From assembly GCA_001730085.1 (NCBI GenBank), contig MDLB01000108.1:25295-89294 (forward strand): 64,000 nucleotides of DNA. The letters run 5' to 3'. Below, piece after piece: positions 21,455 through 31,759 of the stretch. The position numbers and the translations under genes were made by a program. Source of the stretch: PVC group bacterium (ex Bugula neritina AB1). GTDB lineage: Bacteria > GCA-001730085. The notes under the pieces were generated by a model that worked only from the letters and a program-made list of their open reading frames with translations, did not search any database and had not been told where the DNA came from. The stretch's first letter is position 1, and every line of letters starts with the position of its first letter.

Positions 21455-23527
21455 ATGAGTAGTGACTTAAAAAAAGTCAGAAACGTGGGTATTATGGCCC
21501 ATATTGACGCCGGAAAGACAACCACAACCGAAAGAATTTTATATTACACAGGTCGTTCTCACAAGATTGGTGAGGTTCATGATGGTAACGCCACAATGGA
21601 CTGGATGGAGCAAGAGCAAGAGAGAGGAATAACAATTACCTCTGCTGCGACAACTTGTTTTTGGGGAGATACTCGGATTAACATAATAGATACCCCTGGA
21701 CACGTTGACTTTACGGTTGAAGTTGAGAGATCCTTGAGGGTTTTAGATGGATCTGTTGCTGTTTTTTGTGCTGTTGGTGGTGTTGAGCCTCAGTCAGAAA
21801 CCGTTTGGAGACAAGCTGATCAGTATGGTGTTCCTAGGATAGCTTTTATCAATAAAATGGACCGTTCTGGAGCTGATTTTTTTAATGCGTTTAAAACAAT
21901 TCGTGAACGTTTAGGAGCTAATCCTGTAGCTATTCAGCTTCCAATAGGTGCCGAGAATGATTTTCAAGGAGTGATTGACTTAGTCGAGCAACAAGAAATC
22001 ATATATCAGGGGGATGATCTTGGTGCAACATTCGAAAAGAAAGATATTTCAGATGCTTATCTTGAGCAAGTCGAGAAGTATCGAGGGATAATGTTGGAAT
22101 CTTTGGCGGAAGAAGATGAAGACTTTATGGAAAAGTTTTTGGAAGGAGAAGAGTTATCTACTGCTTATATAAAAGAAACTATACGAAAACTTACTTTGGC
22201 CAATAAGATTAATCCTGTTCTTTGTGGTAGTGCCTTTAAGAACAAAGGTGTTCAAATGTTGCTTGATGCGGTTGTTGATTTTTTACCTTCACCTATTGAT
22301 ATTCCTGCGATAAAAGGTGTTGATGCGATGGATGCAGAGATTGAGATTGAAAGAAAACCCGATCCTAAAGAATCTTTTTCTGCTTTGGCTTTTAAAATCA
22401 TGACAGACCCTTATGTGGGACGTCTTATATTTATCCGTGTCTACTCAGGTGAATTGAAGTCAGGTTCTTATGTTTATAATTCTGTTTCAGGAACAAAAGA
22501 AAGAATCGGTCGTATTTTGGAAATGCATGCCAATAATCGTAATGAAATTGAAACAGTTTCTGCAGGAAATATTGCGGCGGTTGTTGGTTTGAAAAAGACC
22601 AAAACAGGAGACACTTTGTGTGATGAAGACTCTAAAGTGATTCTTGAATCTATGGACTTTCCTGAATCGGTTATTTCGATGGCTATTGAGCCTAAGACTA
22701 AGGCGGATAGGGATAAGCTTGCAGAGGCGATGCAGCGTTTAGCTGAAGAAGATCCTACGTTTAGAGTTTCTTCCGACCATGAAACAGGTCAGACGATTAT
22801 TTCAGGTATGGGAGAGTTACACTTAGAGGTTATTAAAGATAGGATGTTTCGCGAATTTAAAGTTGAAGCGAATGTTGGTAAACCTCAAGTTGCTTACAAG
22901 GAAACTATAACAAGTAAAGTTGATATTGAAGGTAAGCATATACAGCAAAGTGGTGGACGAGGTCAATACGGGCACGTTAAAATGATTGTCGAGCCTCAGG
23001 AAAGCGGTAAAGGTTTTGAATTTGAAAATAAAATCGTTGGTGGATCTATCCCTAAAGAATATATTCCTGCTGTGGAAAAAGGTATAGTTGGTGCTATGGA
23101 TAATGGGGTTTTAGCTGGTTATCCTGTCGTCGATGTTAAAGTGACTTTATATGATGGATCTTTTCACGATGTGGATTCTTCTGAAATGGCTTTTCAAATT
23201 GCTGGTTCTAAGGGATTTAAAGAGGCCTGTCGTAAAGCTAATCCTATTTTGCTGGAACCTATCATGAAAGTTGAAGTTGTAACTCCAGAAGAGTATATGG
23301 GAGATGTTATTGGAGACATGAACTCACGTAGAGGAAGAGTTGAATCTATGGAAGATAAAGGTGCTGCTAAATCTGTGAGAGCAGAAGTTCCTTTAGCGAG
23401 TATGTTTGGATATGCAACTTCATTAAGATCTTTGTCTTCTGGTAGAGCAAGTTTTTCAATGGAACCATACTGTTATCGTCAGGTGCCTAAAAACGTGCAA
23501 GAAGAAATAGTTTCTGCAGATTCTTGA
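21455..23527 (+). CDS. fusA: Elongation factor G
   Basis: EF-G drives translocation of the ribosome using GTP. The protein (690 aa) has [31 protein letters not shown] and [10 protein letters not shown] in the GTPase domain and the five-domain length expected; the C-terminal part has the domain IV phrase [10 protein letters not shown]. It is clearly the canonical EF-G and not a tetracycline-resistance or EF-G2 form. A 169-bp gap with a promoter follows before the second tuf. Confidence 0.97.
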   Translation: MSSDLKKVRNVGIMAHIDAGKTTTTERILYYTGRSHKIGEVHDGNATMDWMEQEQERGITITSAATTCFWGDTRINIIDTPGHVDFTVEVERSLRVLDGSVAVFCAVGGVEPQSETVWRQADQYGVPRIAFINKMDRSGADFFNAFKTIRERLGANPVAIQLPIGAENDFQGVIDLVEQQEIIYQGDDLGATFEKKDISDAYLEQVEKYRGIMLESLAEEDEDFMEKFLEGEELSTAYIKETIRKLTLANKINPVLCGSAFKNKGVQMLLDAVVDFLPSPIDIPAIKGVDAMDAEIEIERKPDPKESFSALAFKIMTDPYVGRLIFIRVYSGELKSGSYVYNSVSGTKERIGRILEMHANNRNEIETVSAGNIAAVVGLKKTKTGDTLCDEDSKVILESMDFPESVISMAIEPKTKADRDKLAEAMQRLAEEDPTFRVSSDHETGQTIISGMGELHLEVIKDRMFREFKVEANVGKPQVAYKETITSKVDIEGKHIQQSGGRGQYGHVKMIVEPQESGKGFEFENKIVGGSIPKEYIPAVEKGIVGAMDNGVLAGYPVVDVKVTLYDGSFHDVDSSEMAFQIAGSKGFKEACRKANPILLEPIMKVEVVTPEEYMGDVIGDMNSRRGRVESMEDKGAAKSVRAEVPLASMFGYATSLRSLSSGRASFSMEPYCYRQVPKNVQEEIVSADS

Positions 23528-23612
23528 TTTTAAATTTGTACTTTTTGCCGCCATTAGTGCTGCTTTTTTTGGTACAATAAGAAGTTAAAAAAAATATTCA
23601 GATGAAAAACAG

Positions 23613-23640
23613 TTGACATTTAAAAAGTTTTTGATATAAT
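23613..23640 (+). promoter_or_regulatory. Consensus promoter upstream of second tuf and S10 operon
   Basis: TTGACA (23613-23618), 16-bp spacer, TATAAT (23635-23640): both hexamers are perfect. It lies in the gap after fusA and points to tuf copy 2, whose GTG at 23697 follows AAAGGAG. It therefore probably transcribes tuf and the long S10-spc-alpha run independently of rpsL-rpsG-fusA. Confidence 0.75.
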
Positions 23641-23696
23641 TTTTTTTCTGTTTTTCTGTTTTTCGTTTGTGATCAATTTAAAGAAAGGAGCCAACT

Positions 23697-24890
23697 GTGG
23701 CAAAAGAAAAATTTGAACGTACTAAACCTCATGTGAATGTTGGGACTATAGGTCACGTTGATCACGGCAAGACAACTTTGACAGCAGCTTTAACAACTGT
23801 TTTAGGCAAAGAAGGTCTAGCGGAAACACGTTCCTTTGACTCTATAGATAATGCCCCAGAAGAACGAGAAAGAGGTATAACGATTGCTACAGCTCATGTT
23901 GAGTATGAAAGTTCCAATCGACATTATGCCCATGTAGACTGCCCAGGTCACGCTGATTATGTTAAAAATATGATCACAGGTGCAGCTCAGATGGATGGAG
24001 CGATTTTGGTTGTTTCAGCGGCTGACGGCCCAATGCCTCAAACAAGAGAGCATATATTATTGGCTGGACAGGTCGGTGTTCCTTATATCGTCGTTTTTAT
24101 GAATAAAGTAGATCAAGTTGACGATCCTGAACTATTGGACTTGGTTGAGTTAGAAATTAGAGAACTTTTGAGTAAATATAATTTTCCTGGAGATGACATT
24201 CCTGTTGTTCGTGGAAGTGCTTTAGGAGCTTTAAATAATTTGACAGATGCTGAAGCTACTAAGCCTATTTTAGAGTTGGTTGCAGCTATTGATGAATATG
24301 TTCCAACACCAGTTAGAGATATTGATAAACCTTCTCTTGTTTCAATAGAAGATGTTTTCTCTATAAGTGGTAGAGGAACTGTTGCTACTGGTCGTATTGA
24401 ACAAGGTGTTGTGAAAGTCGGTGACAGTGTTGAAATTGTTGGAATTAAAGAAGAAATTCAAAAAACAACAGTTACAGGTGTTGAGATGTTTCGCAAGGAA
24501 ATGGACCAGGGAGAAGCAGGTGATAATGTAGGCCTACTGCTAAGAGGTATTGAGAAGGATGATATCGAAAGAGGACAGGTTATTGCTGCTCCTGGATCAA
24601 TAACGCCTCATACCAAGTTTAAGGCAGAAGTTTATATTTTGAAAAAAGAAGAAGGTGGAAGACATACGCCTTTCTTTAAAGGGTATCGCCCACAGTTTTA
24701 TTTTAGAACGACAGATATTACTGGACAGGTTATTTTGCCAGAAGGTGTTGAAATGGTTATGCCTGGGGATAATATAAGTATTGAAGTTCATATTATAAAT
24801 CCCGTAGCGATGGAAAAAGAATTGCGCTTTGCTATTCGTGAAGGTGGACGAACAGTTGGGGCAGGGGTTATTTCGGAGATAATTGAGTAA
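23697..24890 (+). CDS. tuf: Elongation factor Tu, copy 2
   Basis: Second EF-Tu (397 aa) with the same GTPase motifs as copy 1. It starts with GTG, seven bases after AAGGAG. Protein differences from copy 1 cluster around residues 50-80 and 190-240 (for example GKEGLAET versus GSQGLAET), while domain III is identical; at DNA level many synonymous sites differ but long identical blocks occur, as expected from repeated gene conversion. Its TAA overlaps the rpsJ ATG (TAATGG), so it is tightly linked to the S10 operon. Confidence 0.97.
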   Translation: MAKEKFERTKPHVNVGTIGHVDHGKTTLTAALTTVLGKEGLAETRSFDSIDNAPEERERGITIATAHVEYESSNRHYAHVDCPGHADYVKNMITGAAQMDGAILVVSAADGPMPQTREHILLAGQVGVPYIVVFMNKVDQVDDPELLDLVELEIRELLSKYNFPGDDIPVVRGSALGALNNLTDAEATKPILELVAAIDEYVPTPVRDIDKPSLVSIEDVFSISGRGTVATGRIEQGVVKVGDSVEIVGIKEEIQKTTVTGVEMFRKEMDQGEAGDNVGLLLRGIEKDDIERGQVIAAPGSITPHTKFKAEVYILKKEEGGRHTPFFKGYRPQFYFRTTDITGQVILPEGVEMVMPGDNISIEVHIINPVAMEKELRFAIREGGRTVGAGVISEIIE

Positions 24891-25195
24891 TGGCTGATAA
24901 AATTCGTATTCGCTTAAAAGGTTTTGATCATAAGTTGTTGGATCAATCTACTTCTGAAATTGTTGAGAGGGTTAAGACGAGTGGAGCAAAAATACTTGGC
25001 CCAGTTCCTCTTCCTGTGAAAAGGGAAAGATATTGTGTTTTAAGATCGCCTCACGTCCATAAAAAATCTCGTGAGATTTTTGAATTGAGGACGTACAAAA
25101 GATTACTTGATATTATAGCTCCAACATCTAAAACGATGGACTCTTTGATGAAATTAGATCTACCTGCTGGGGTAGATATTGAGATAAAAGTTTAA
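24890..25195 (+). CDS. rpsJ: Ribosomal protein uS10
   Basis: S10 (101 aa) is in the 30S head and also acts as NusE in antitermination. Motifs [20 protein letters not shown] and the following [16 protein letters not shown] are diagnostic. Its ATG overlaps the tuf stop by one base. First gene of the S10 operon. Confidence 0.97.
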   Translation: MADKIRIRLKGFDHKLLDQSTSEIVERVKTSGAKILGPVPLPVKRERYCVLRSPHVHKKSREIFELRTYKRLLDIIAPTSKTMDSLMKLDLPAGVDIEIKV

Positions 25196-25214
25196 AAGAG
25201 AGGTTTCTTGAAAA

Positions 25215-25856
25215 ATGATCGGTGTTTGTGGAAAAAAACTTGGAATGACTCGACTCTATAATGCTTTGGGTGAAGTTCTTCCTGTTACAGTTGTTGAGGC
25301 TCTTTCGGGAGTTGTTATTCGCAAGAAATTTATCGATAAAGATGGATATGACGCGGTACAGGTAGGTTATGGTGATAAAAAAAAGAGCAATTTGAATAAA
25401 CCTGATAAAGGTTATTTCGCTAAGCAAAATTTAAAGCCAAAAGATCTTTTGAGAGAGTTTAAAGTTGACAACATTGATGAGTTTGAGGTTGGACAGGTTC
25501 TTGATACTAAAGATTTATTTTCTACTGGTTCTTTTGTAGATGTTACAGGAACGAGTAAGGGTAAAGGATTTGCAGGTGTTATAAAAAGGCACGGGTTCTC
25601 TCGTGGGCCAGAAACACATGGAAGTCGTCACCATAGAGAGCCTGGTTCGGTTGGGAGTACTGGTCCTTCTAGAGTTTTTAAAGGTAAGAAGTTGCCTGGA
25701 AGAAAAGGGAATAAAGCTGTTACGGTTCAAAATTTAAAAGTAGTTAAAGTTGATCCTCAAGCACAGTTGATTTATCTTGTGGGTGCTGTTCCTGGTAATC
25801 GTTTTGGCTGGGTAACTATAAAACCTGCGGTAAAAAAACAAAAAGATGTGGAGTAA
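25215..25856 (+). CDS. rplC: Ribosomal protein uL3
   Basis: L3 (213 aa) helps form the peptidyl-transferase region. The start MIGVCGKKLGMTRLY and the loop GFSRGPETHGSRHHREPGS, GSTGPSRVFKGKKLPG are typical. It follows rpsJ by 19 bp with AGAGG as weak ribosome site and precedes rplD by 6 bp. Confidence 0.97.
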   Translation: MIGVCGKKLGMTRLYNALGEVLPVTVVEALSGVVIRKKFIDKDGYDAVQVGYGDKKKSNLNKPDKGYFAKQNLKPKDLLREFKVDNIDEFEVGQVLDTKDLFSTGSFVDVTGTSKGKGFAGVIKRHGFSRGPETHGSRHHREPGSVGSTGPSRVFKGKKLPGRKGNKAVTVQNLKVVKVDPQAQLIYLVGAVPGNRFGWVTIKPAVKKQKDVE

Positions 25857-25862
25857 ATTTAA

Positions 25863-26495
25863 ATGAGTGTTGTGACAGTCATAGATCAAAAGGGCGAAAA
25901 AGTTAAAGAGATAACATTTTCTCTTCTCGAAGGTGAAGTTCGGAAGTCTCTTGTTCATGAATGTATAAGATATTACCGCGCTGCACAAAGGCAGGGAAAT
26001 GCTTGTACAAAAACTAGAGGTGAAGTCACAGGTAGTGGAGCAAAGCCTTGGAAACAAAAAGGATCAGGTCAGGCTCGTGCAGGGACAAAAAAAAGTCCTA
26101 TATGGAGAGGTGGAGGGGTTGTTTTTGGACCTAAGCCTCGCTCTTATAGATTTGCCATGCCTAAGAAAAAGAGAAAACTAGCTCTTTTATCTCTGCTAAG
26201 ATCTCGTTATCAAGAGGAATCTTTGCTTGTGATTGATGAATTAAAGTTTGAGTCGGTTGCTACGAAGAATGTTCAAGCAACATTGAACGACCTAAAACTT
26301 TCGTCACATGTTTTATTTGTTACATCTGGGAAAGACGAAAACTTTTTGAAAATGACATCCAACTTAGAGAATATTGGAGTTAAAGAGAGCGCCATTGTTA
26401 ATGCTTTTGATGTGATCAAATATAAAAATATTGTTTGCACAGAAAAGGCTTTTCAAGATTTAGAAAATCGTTTGCAAAATAAGGAAGCAGTATAG
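25863..26495 (+). CDS. rplD: Ribosomal protein uL4
   Basis: L4 (210 aa) lines the peptide exit tunnel; its long basic loop is visible as TRGEVTGSGAKPWKQKGSG and AGTKKSPIWRGGGVVFGP, around residues 45-85. In many bacteria L4 represses the S10 operon, but no leader for that control was identified here. Its TAG overlaps the rplW GTG by one base. Confidence 0.96.
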   Translation: MSVVTVIDQKGEKVKEITFSLLEGEVRKSLVHECIRYYRAAQRQGNACTKTRGEVTGSGAKPWKQKGSGQARAGTKKSPIWRGGGVVFGPKPRSYRFAMPKKKRKLALLSLLRSRYQEESLLVIDELKFESVATKNVQATLNDLKLSSHVLFVTSGKDENFLKMTSNLENIGVKESAIVNAFDVIKYKNIVCTEKAFQDLENRLQNKEAV

Positions 26496-26773
26496 TGAGT
26501 TCGTATCATGATCTTGTTTTATATCCACATTTAACAGAAAAATCGGCAAAAATGAGTGATGAGAATAAATATGCTTTTGTTGTTTCTATGGATGCGAATA
26601 AAATTGAAATAGCTAAGGCGATAGAAAGTATTTATAACGTTAAAGTTCTTAAGGTCAACACTTTGAAAATCAAATCTAAGAAAAAACGTGTCCGTTACTT
26701 TCTTGGTAAAACAGTAGAGAGAAAGAAAGCTATTGTAAAATTGGACAAGGGTTCTACCATAGACCTTATTTAG
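26495..26773 (+). CDS. rplW: Ribosomal protein uL23
   Basis: L23 (92 aa) sits at the tunnel exit and docks SRP and trigger factor. The phrases LYPHLTEKSAKM near the start and VNTLKIKSKKKRVRYFLGK in the basic loop identify it. GTG start overlaps the rplD stop (TAGTG). It lies between rplD and rplB as usual. Confidence 0.95.
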   Translation: MSSYHDLVLYPHLTEKSAKMSDENKYAFVVSMDANKIEIAKAIESIYNVKVLKVNTLKIKSKKKRVRYFLGKTVERKKAIVKLDKGSTIDLI

Positions 26774-26803
26774 ACTTTTGATTGAGTATGAGGAATAGTA
26801 AGA

Positions 26804-27625
26804 ATGGGAATAAGAAATTATAAAGCGATTACGCCAGGGACACGTCATAGGTCTGTTTCAACTTTTGACGAAATAACAACCTCTTCTCCTGAAAAATCTC
26901 TTCTAAAACCTATAAAGAAAAAAGCAGGAAGAAATAATGATGGAAGAGTTACGGTAAGACGTAGAGGTGGTGGACACAAACGTCGCTATAGACAGATAGA
27001 TTTTAAAAGAAATAAATATGATATTCCTGCTGTTGTTGAAAGTATTGAATATGATCCTAACCGTACGGCGAATATAGCTCTTTTGCTTTATAAAGATGGA
27101 GAGAGACGGTATATTTTAGCTACGGATGGTATGTCTGTTGGGGATACAGTGGTTTCAGGACCAGCTGTTGATTTTGCAGAAGGAAATAGTTTGCCTTTAA
27201 AGTCTATGCCTTTGGGTGTTATGGTTCATAATATTGAGTTAAAACCAGGAAAAGGTGGGTCGATGGTTCGCTCAGCTGGTGCTGCTGCGCAATTGATGTC
27301 CCAAGAAGGGGCTTATGTTTTACTTAAAATGCCTTCTTCTGAAATGAGACAAGTTTTAGGTGACTGTTATGGAACTATTGGTCAGGTTGGAAATAAAGAC
27401 CATGGTAACATTTCCTTAGGAAAAGCTGGTGCTAGCCGTTGGAGAGGTCGTCGTCCTAAAGTTAGAGGTGTTGCTATGAACCCTGTTGATCACCCTCATG
27501 GTGGTGGGGAAGGTAGAACCAGTGGAGGCCGCCATCCAGTTTCTCCTACAGGGGTTAAAGCTAAAGGGTTTAAAACTCGAAAAAAGAAAAAAAAGAGTGA
27601 TAAATTTATTGTTAAAAAACGTTAA
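26804..27625 (+). CDS. rplB: Ribosomal protein uL2
   Basis: L2 (273 aa) is the largest conserved large-subunit protein and is needed for peptidyl transfer. The motif [18 protein letters not shown] near residues 225-242 carries the conserved His, and [19 protein letters not shown] is at the N-terminal RNA-binding region. The C-terminus is very lysine-rich ([14 protein letters not shown]). Confidence 0.97.
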   Translation: MGIRNYKAITPGTRHRSVSTFDEITTSSPEKSLLKPIKKKAGRNNDGRVTVRRRGGGHKRRYRQIDFKRNKYDIPAVVESIEYDPNRTANIALLLYKDGERRYILATDGMSVGDTVVSGPAVDFAEGNSLPLKSMPLGVMVHNIELKPGKGGSMVRSAGAAAQLMSQEGAYVLLKMPSSEMRQVLGDCYGTIGQVGNKDHGNISLGKAGASRWRGRRPKVRGVAMNPVDHPHGGGEGRTSGGRHPVSPTGVKAKGFKTRKKKKKSDKFIVKKR

Positions 27626-27645
27626 AGTTAATTAGGAGATATGAA

Positions 27646-27915
27646 ATGCCTCGTTCTTTAAAAAAAGGACCTTTTGTCGATGAGCATTTGTTAAAAAAAG
27701 TAAACGCTTTGGAAGAAAAGAAAGAAAAAAAGGTTGTTAAGACCTGGTCTCGTCGTTCAACTATTATTCCCAAGTTTATTGGCCATACTTTTGCTGTACA
27801 CAATGGGAAGGTTTTTCATTCGGTTTTTGTTACAGAAAGCATGGTGGGACATAAGTTGGGTGAATTTTCTCCCACGCGGACTTTTCGTAAGCATAGTTCT
27901 AAAGGGAATAAATAG
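27646..27915 (+). CDS. rpsS: Ribosomal protein uS19
   Basis: S19 (89 aa) is in the 30S head and contacts tRNA and the 50S. It starts [19 protein letters not shown] and contains [19 protein letters not shown], both diagnostic. GGAG 7 bp upstream of the ATG. It follows rplB and precedes rplV. Confidence 0.97.
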   Translation: MPRSLKKGPFVDEHLLKKVNALEEKKEKKVVKTWSRRSTIIPKFIGHTFAVHNGKVFHSVFVTESMVGHKLGEFSPTRTFRKHSSKGNK

Positions 27916-27928
27916 GAGATTCTTTGAG

Positions 27929-28288
27929 ATGTTACATGTCGCTACAGCTAAGGCAAAACATTTAAAAATAACAGCAAGAAAGTTACGCTTGGTAGCTGAC
28001 CTTATCAGAGGTCGTAGTGTTAATGAGGCTTTAAGATTGCTTTTTGTAAGCACTAAAAAAGCTTCAGATATTGTGGAAACAACCTTGAAAAATGCTGTTG
28101 TGAATGTTTCTCATACTGAAAAAGGTAAAAATTTAGATATTGATGATCTCTATGTTTCCGAAGTTTTGGTTGATGAAGGTGCCACAATGAAACGTTGGAC
28201 ACCCAGAGCTATGGGTAGGGCTTCTCGTATTTTAAAAAGGACAAGTCATATCAAAATTTCACTTGGATTTAAAGAAGGGCTAAAATAA
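27929..28288 (+). CDS. rplV: Ribosomal protein uL22
   Basis: L22 (119 aa) lines the exit tunnel; its hairpin loop ends in EGATMKRWTPRAMGRASRI. The frame is open from 27734, but the region before 27929 overlaps rpsS and encodes nothing L22-like, so I take ATG 27929, with GGAG about 11 bp upstream. Two bases separate it from rpsC. Confidence 0.95.
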   Translation: MLHVATAKAKHLKITARKLRLVADLIRGRSVNEALRLLFVSTKKASDIVETTLKNAVVNVSHTEKGKNLDIDDLYVSEVLVDEGATMKRWTPRAMGRASRILKRTSHIKISLGFKEGLK

Positions 28289-28289
28289 G

Positions 28290-28955
28290 ATGGGGCAAAA
28301 AACACACCCGGTGGGTTTTCGTTTAGGTATTTTTAAGACATGGCAATCGAGATGGTTTGCTCAAAAAAAAGAGTATGCCAAATATTTGCATCAAGATTTA
28401 AATCTAAGACAATTTATAAAAAAGAGACTTTCTTTTGCGGGGATATCTTCTGTTAAGTTTGAACGTGCAGGGGAAAAGCTTACTGTAAAAATCAATGCAT
28501 CTCGTCCTGGAGTAGTGATAGGTCGTAAAGGTGTAGAAGTTGATAATTTAAAAGTTCAAATCGAGAAGATGACAAAATGTCGTGTTGTCATAGATATCAA
28601 CGAGGTTAGAAACCCTGAAAAAGATGCACAATTAGTTGCAGAAAGCATAGCTTTGCAATTTGAAAAAAGGGCTTCTTTTCGTCGTGTGATGAAAAAAGCT
28701 ATTTCGTCTGCTTTAGCAGCTGGAGTCGAAGGTATAAAACTTGAGGTTTCTGGTAGATTAGGTGGAGCTGAGATGGCTAGAAGAGAAGGTTATAAGGAAG
28801 GTAAAATCCCTTTGCATACTTTACGTGCTGATATTGATTATGGATTTGCACAAGCCTATACCACCTACGGTGTTATTGGAGTTAAAGTTTGGATATATAA
28901 AGGTGAAATTTTGAGATCATCTCCCCTTGAAGGGAAAGATAATCGTTCAAAGTAA
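28290..28955 (+). CDS. rpsC: Ribosomal protein uS3
   Basis: S3 (221 aa) forms part of the mRNA entry site. It begins MGQKTHPVGFRLG, has a KH domain with RPGVVIGRKGVEVD, and the C-terminal domain with SGRLGGAEMARREGYKEG and TTYGVIGVKVWIYKGE. It starts one base after the rplV stop and is followed by rplP. Confidence 0.97.
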   Translation: MGQKTHPVGFRLGIFKTWQSRWFAQKKEYAKYLHQDLNLRQFIKKRLSFAGISSVKFERAGEKLTVKINASRPGVVIGRKGVEVDNLKVQIEKMTKCRVVIDINEVRNPEKDAQLVAESIALQFEKRASFRRVMKKAISSALAAGVEGIKLEVSGRLGGAEMARREGYKEGKIPLHTLRADIDYGFAQAYTTYGVIGVKVWIYKGEILRSSPLEGKDNRSK

Positions 28956-28967
28956 GGAGATTGTTTT

Positions 28968-29381
28968 ATGGCAATGATGCCAAAAAAAATAAAATATCGT
29001 AAATCTCATCGTGGTCGTATGCGAGGTTTGGCCACTTCTGGAGCGAAATTAAGTTTTGGCAGATTTGGATTGCAGACTTTAGAATGCGCTTGGATAACAG
29101 CTCGTCAAATTGAAGCAGCTCGTGTCGCAATTAACAGGCATGTTCGAAGAGGTGGAAAAATGTGGATAAGACTTTTTCCAGATAAGCCGATATCTAAAAA
29201 ACCTGCGGAAACAAGAATGGGAAAAGGTAAGGGAGATACTGAGTTCTGGGTTGCTGTTGTAAAACCAGGACGTATCATGTTTGAACTTGATGGGGTTCCT
29301 GAGCAGTTGGCTCGAGAAGCCTTAAGACTGGCAGCTTATAAATTGCCTGTTAAATCAAAATTTGTTTCCCGTACATACTAA
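28968..29381 (+). CDS. rplP: Ribosomal protein uL16
   Basis: L16 (137 aa) contacts the aminoacyl-tRNA near the peptidyl-transferase centre. The sequence [18 protein letters not shown] at the start and the later [19 protein letters not shown] are diagnostic. Other ATGs at 28974 and 28977 would shorten it by two or three residues; GGAG before 28968 favours the first. Confidence 0.95.
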   Translation: MAMMPKKIKYRKSHRGRMRGLATSGAKLSFGRFGLQTLECAWITARQIEAARVAINRHVRRGGKMWIRLFPDKPISKKPAETRMGKGKGDTEFWVAVVKPGRIMFELDGVPEQLAREALRLAAYKLPVKSKFVSRTY

Positions 29382-29405
29382 TTAGTATCGGAAGAGGTGG
29401 TAAAA

Positions 29406-29609
29406 GTGAAAGTTTCTGAAATAAAAGAATTAAACTGCGAAGAGCTAAAACAAAAAGAGTCGGAGATCCGAGAAAATTTGTTTTATTTAAGAATGCAAAA
29501 AAGGCTGGGAAAATTAGACAAACCTTCGCAGCTTAAAATATTGCGGAAAGATTTAGCTCGAGTTAAAACAGTACATGAAAGTAAGCTTCGAGGAGAGCGT
29601 GGATTATGA
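29406..29609 (+). CDS. rpmC: Ribosomal protein uL29
   Basis: L29 (67 aa, MKVSEIKELNCEEL...) is a small two-helix protein near the tunnel exit. The motif ENLFYLRMQKRLGKLDKPSQ is typical. I prefer GTG 29406, 9 bp after GAAGAGGTGG, over an in-frame GTG at 29397 that lies inside that ribosome site. Its stop overlaps rpsQ as ATGA. Confidence 0.92.
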   Translation: MKVSEIKELNCEELKQKESEIRENLFYLRMQKRLGKLDKPSQLKILRKDLARVKTVHESKLRGERGL

Positions 29610-29875
29610 AAGAATCTCATCGTAAAGAGCGTTTAGGGGTTGTTATTGGCGACAAAATGGATAAAACTATAGTCGTAAAGTCAACAAGACGCAAAAGACA
29701 CCCTGTTTATGGCAAAGTTATTAATCAGTCTCGTCATTTTTATGTTCATGACGATCAAAATCAAGCTCGGGTTGGAGACAAAGTTAAGATTCTAGAAACA
29801 CGTCCTTTAAGCAAATTGAAGAGATGGAGATTGATTGAAATTTTTGATAAGTCTGTAGGAAGTGAAACAAAATGA
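29606..29875 (+). CDS. rpsQ: Ribosomal protein uS17
   Basis: S17 (89 aa) is a primary 16S rRNA binder. It reads [20 protein letters not shown] near the start and [20 protein letters not shown] near the end, both diagnostic. Overlaps rpmC and rplN by 4 bp each (ATGA), indicating coupled translation across the three genes. Confidence 0.96.
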   Translation: MKESHRKERLGVVIGDKMDKTIVVKSTRRKRHPVYGKVINQSRHFYVHDDQNQARVGDKVKILETRPLSKLKRWRLIEIFDKSVGSETK

Positions 29876-30240
29876 TACAAGCGGAGAGTCGATTAAAGGT
29901 TGCCGATAACACAGGCGCCAAAGAGGTTTTGTGCATAAAGGTTTTGGGAGGATCTCGTCGTAGATATGCTCGTGTTGGAGATATCATAGTTGTGACGGTT
30001 AAGCATGCCGATCCAGGTGGATCTGTAAAGAAGGGGGACGTTTGTAAAGCTGTTGTTGTTAGGACAAGAAAATCTATTTGTCGTAAAGATGGCTCCTTTC
30101 TTCGTTTCGATGGGAATGCGGTTGTTATTATAGATGATCAAAAAAACCCAAAAGGTACAAGAATATTTGGACCAATTGCTCGTGAGTTAAGGGATTTAGA
30201 CTTTGTAAAAATTGTTTCATTGGCTCCGGAGGTTATTTAA
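29872..30240 (+). CDS. rplN: Ribosomal protein uL14
   Basis: L14 (122 aa) forms an intersubunit bridge and binds silencing factors. [19 protein letters not shown] at the start and [20 protein letters not shown] at the end are typical, and the length is exact. First gene of the spc group in the E. coli naming. Confidence 0.97.
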   Translation: MIQAESRLKVADNTGAKEVLCIKVLGGSRRRYARVGDIIVVTVKHADPGGSVKKGDVCKAVVVRTRKSICRKDGSFLRFDGNAVVIIDDQKNPKGTRIFGPIARELRDLDFVKIVSLAPEVI

Positions 30241-30243
30241 ATT

Positions 30244-30570
30244 ATGTCTGCTAAAACAAAAATGCGTATAAAAAAAAATGACAAGGTGATTGTTGTTACT
30301 GGTAAGGATAAAGGCAAAGTTGCGGAAGTTACAAAAGTTATCCCGCAAAAGAATAGAGTTATAGTTGCCGGTATCAATATGGTCTCTAAGCACCAACGTC
30401 CGAATGCTCAAAATCAAAAAGGTTCGATTATTCGAAAAGAGGCTTCTCTAGATTATTCCAACGTTATGATTTACTCTGAAAAAGAGAGTAAAGGAGTTCG
30501 CTTGGGGATAAAGGAGAAAAAGGACAAAAAAGTTGTGCGAGTATGTCGCAAAACAGGTGAAGAATTTTAA
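30244..30570 (+). CDS. rplX: Ribosomal protein uL24
   Basis: L24 (108 aa) initiates large-subunit assembly. The KOW motif is visible as KNDKVIVVTGKDKGKVAEV, then VIVAGINMVSKHQRPN. The C-terminal lysine-rich tail ends RVCRKTGEEF. Three bases separate it from rplN; there is no strong ribosome site, suggesting coupling. Confidence 0.95.
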   Translation: MSAKTKMRIKKNDKVIVVTGKDKGKVAEVTKVIPQKNRVIVAGINMVSKHQRPNAQNQKGSIIRKEASLDYSNVMIYSEKESKGVRLGIKEKKDKKVVRVCRKTGEEF

Positions 30571-30585
30571 GGATAGCTATTTATC

Positions 30586-31128
30586 ATGAATCGTTTATTT
30601 GAAAAATATAAAAATGAAGCAAAGCCTTTATTAATGAAAAAATTTTCCTTAAAAAATGTGATGCAGGTTCCTCGTTTTAATAAGATTGTTATTAATATGG
30701 GAGTTGGGATTGCTTCTCAGGATCCTAAGTACTTGGAACTTGCTTTGAAGGATTTAGAATTAATTGCTGGTCAAAGGCCTGTAGCTACCTTAGCTAAAAA
30801 AGCTGAAGCGAGTTTTAAAATCCGTGAAGGTATGAAGATAGGTGCGAAAGTAACTTTGCGAGACCAACGCATGTATGCTTTTTTTGACAAGTTGGTTAAT
30901 GTTGCGATACCTAGGATTAGAGACTTTCGAGGCCTTAATCCTAATTCTTTTGATCAACAAGGGAATTATTCTATGGGTTTAAAAGAGCAAGTTATTTTTC
31001 CAGAAATAAATCCCGATGCGGTTAAACATTTTCAAGGAATGGACATCACCATAGGAATTCACTGTCATGCTGTTGAGCATGCACGTGAACTTTTAAAAAT
31101 CATGGGTGTTCCTTTGAAAGATAAATAG
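30586..31128 (+). CDS. rplE: Ribosomal protein uL5
   Basis: L5 (180 aa) binds 5S rRNA and contacts the P-site tRNA. Motifs [14 protein letters not shown] and [15 protein letters not shown], and [19 protein letters not shown] near the C-terminus, are diagnostic. It lies 15 bp after rplX and 13 bp before the S14 gene. Confidence 0.97.
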   Translation: MNRLFEKYKNEAKPLLMKKFSLKNVMQVPRFNKIVINMGVGIASQDPKYLELALKDLELIAGQRPVATLAKKAEASFKIREGMKIGAKVTLRDQRMYAFFDKLVNVAIPRIRDFRGLNPNSFDQQGNYSMGLKEQVIFPEINPDAVKHFQGMDITIGIHCHAVEHARELLKIMGVPLKDK

Positions 31129-31141
31129 AGAGGAAATTGAT

Positions 31142-31327
31142 GTGGCCAAAGAATGTTTGATTCATAAGCAAAGGCGTCAGCCTAAATTTGCTGTTAGAGG
31201 ATATACTCGTTGTCAACAGTGTGGACGTCCTAAAGGGGTTTATAAAAGATTTCACTTGTGTCGAATTTGTTTAAGAAAACTTGCTTTGCAAGGTGAAATT
31301 CCTGGATTGGTTAAAGCGAGTTTGTAA
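31142..31327 (+). CDS. rpsZ: Ribosomal protein uS14, zinc-binding type
   Basis: S14 of 61 aa with the zinc ribbon [20 protein letters not shown], four cysteines as CxxC...CxxC. This is the short C+ (type Z) form, not the ~100-aa form of Proteobacteria. GTG start after AGAGGAAATTGAT. Position between rplE and rpsH is standard. Confidence 0.95.
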   Translation: MAKECLIHKQRRQPKFAVRGYTRCQQCGRPKGVYKRFHLCRICLRKLALQGEIPGLVKASL

Positions 31328-31347
31328 GTTGTTGGAGATAATTAAAG

Positions 31348-31746
31348 ATGTCAATGAATGATCCTATTGCTGATATGTTGACCCGTTTACGGAATGCAAG
31401 TGTAGCTTCTCATAAAGAAACACTTATTCCGTGTTCTAAAATAAAACTAAGCATTGCTGAGATCCTCAAAGAGCATGGCTTTATAACAGATTTTTCTGTA
31501 GAAGAAGAAGGTGTTAAAAAAACTATTCGAGTTGTTTTGAAATATTCTGCAACTAGAGAGAGTGCTTTAAGGGGAATTGAAAGAGTTAGTTCCGGTAGCA
31601 GACGCGTCTATATTCCTGCTGATAAGGTCTTTCGTGTTCAAGGAGGTCTTGGTATTTCCATTTTGACCACCTCTAAGGGGGTGATAACAGATATAGAAGC
31701 TCGCAATCATGGTATTGGTGGAGAGCTTCTTTGTAAGGTTTGGTAG
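31348..31746 (+). CDS. rpsH: Ribosomal protein uS8
   Basis: S8 (132 aa) is a central 16S rRNA-binding protein and often the repressor of the spc operon. MNDPIADMLTRLRNASVA at the start and the C-terminal STSKGVITDIEARNHGIGGE-like segment (TTSKGVITDIEARNHGIGG) identify it. GGAG is 13 bp upstream. Confidence 0.97.
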   Translation: MSMNDPIADMLTRLRNASVASHKETLIPCSKIKLSIAEILKEHGFITDFSVEEEGVKKTIRVVLKYSATRESALRGIERVSSGSRRVYIPADKVFRVQGGLGISILTTSKGVITDIEARNHGIGGELLCKVW

Positions 31747-31759
31747 GAGTTTATAGAAT

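Noticed and set aside
23537..23578. Terminator after fusA (TTGTAC...GTACAA)
   Set aside because: Only a 6-bp outer stem with a long, weakly paired interior; too poor to call beside the strong promoter that follows.
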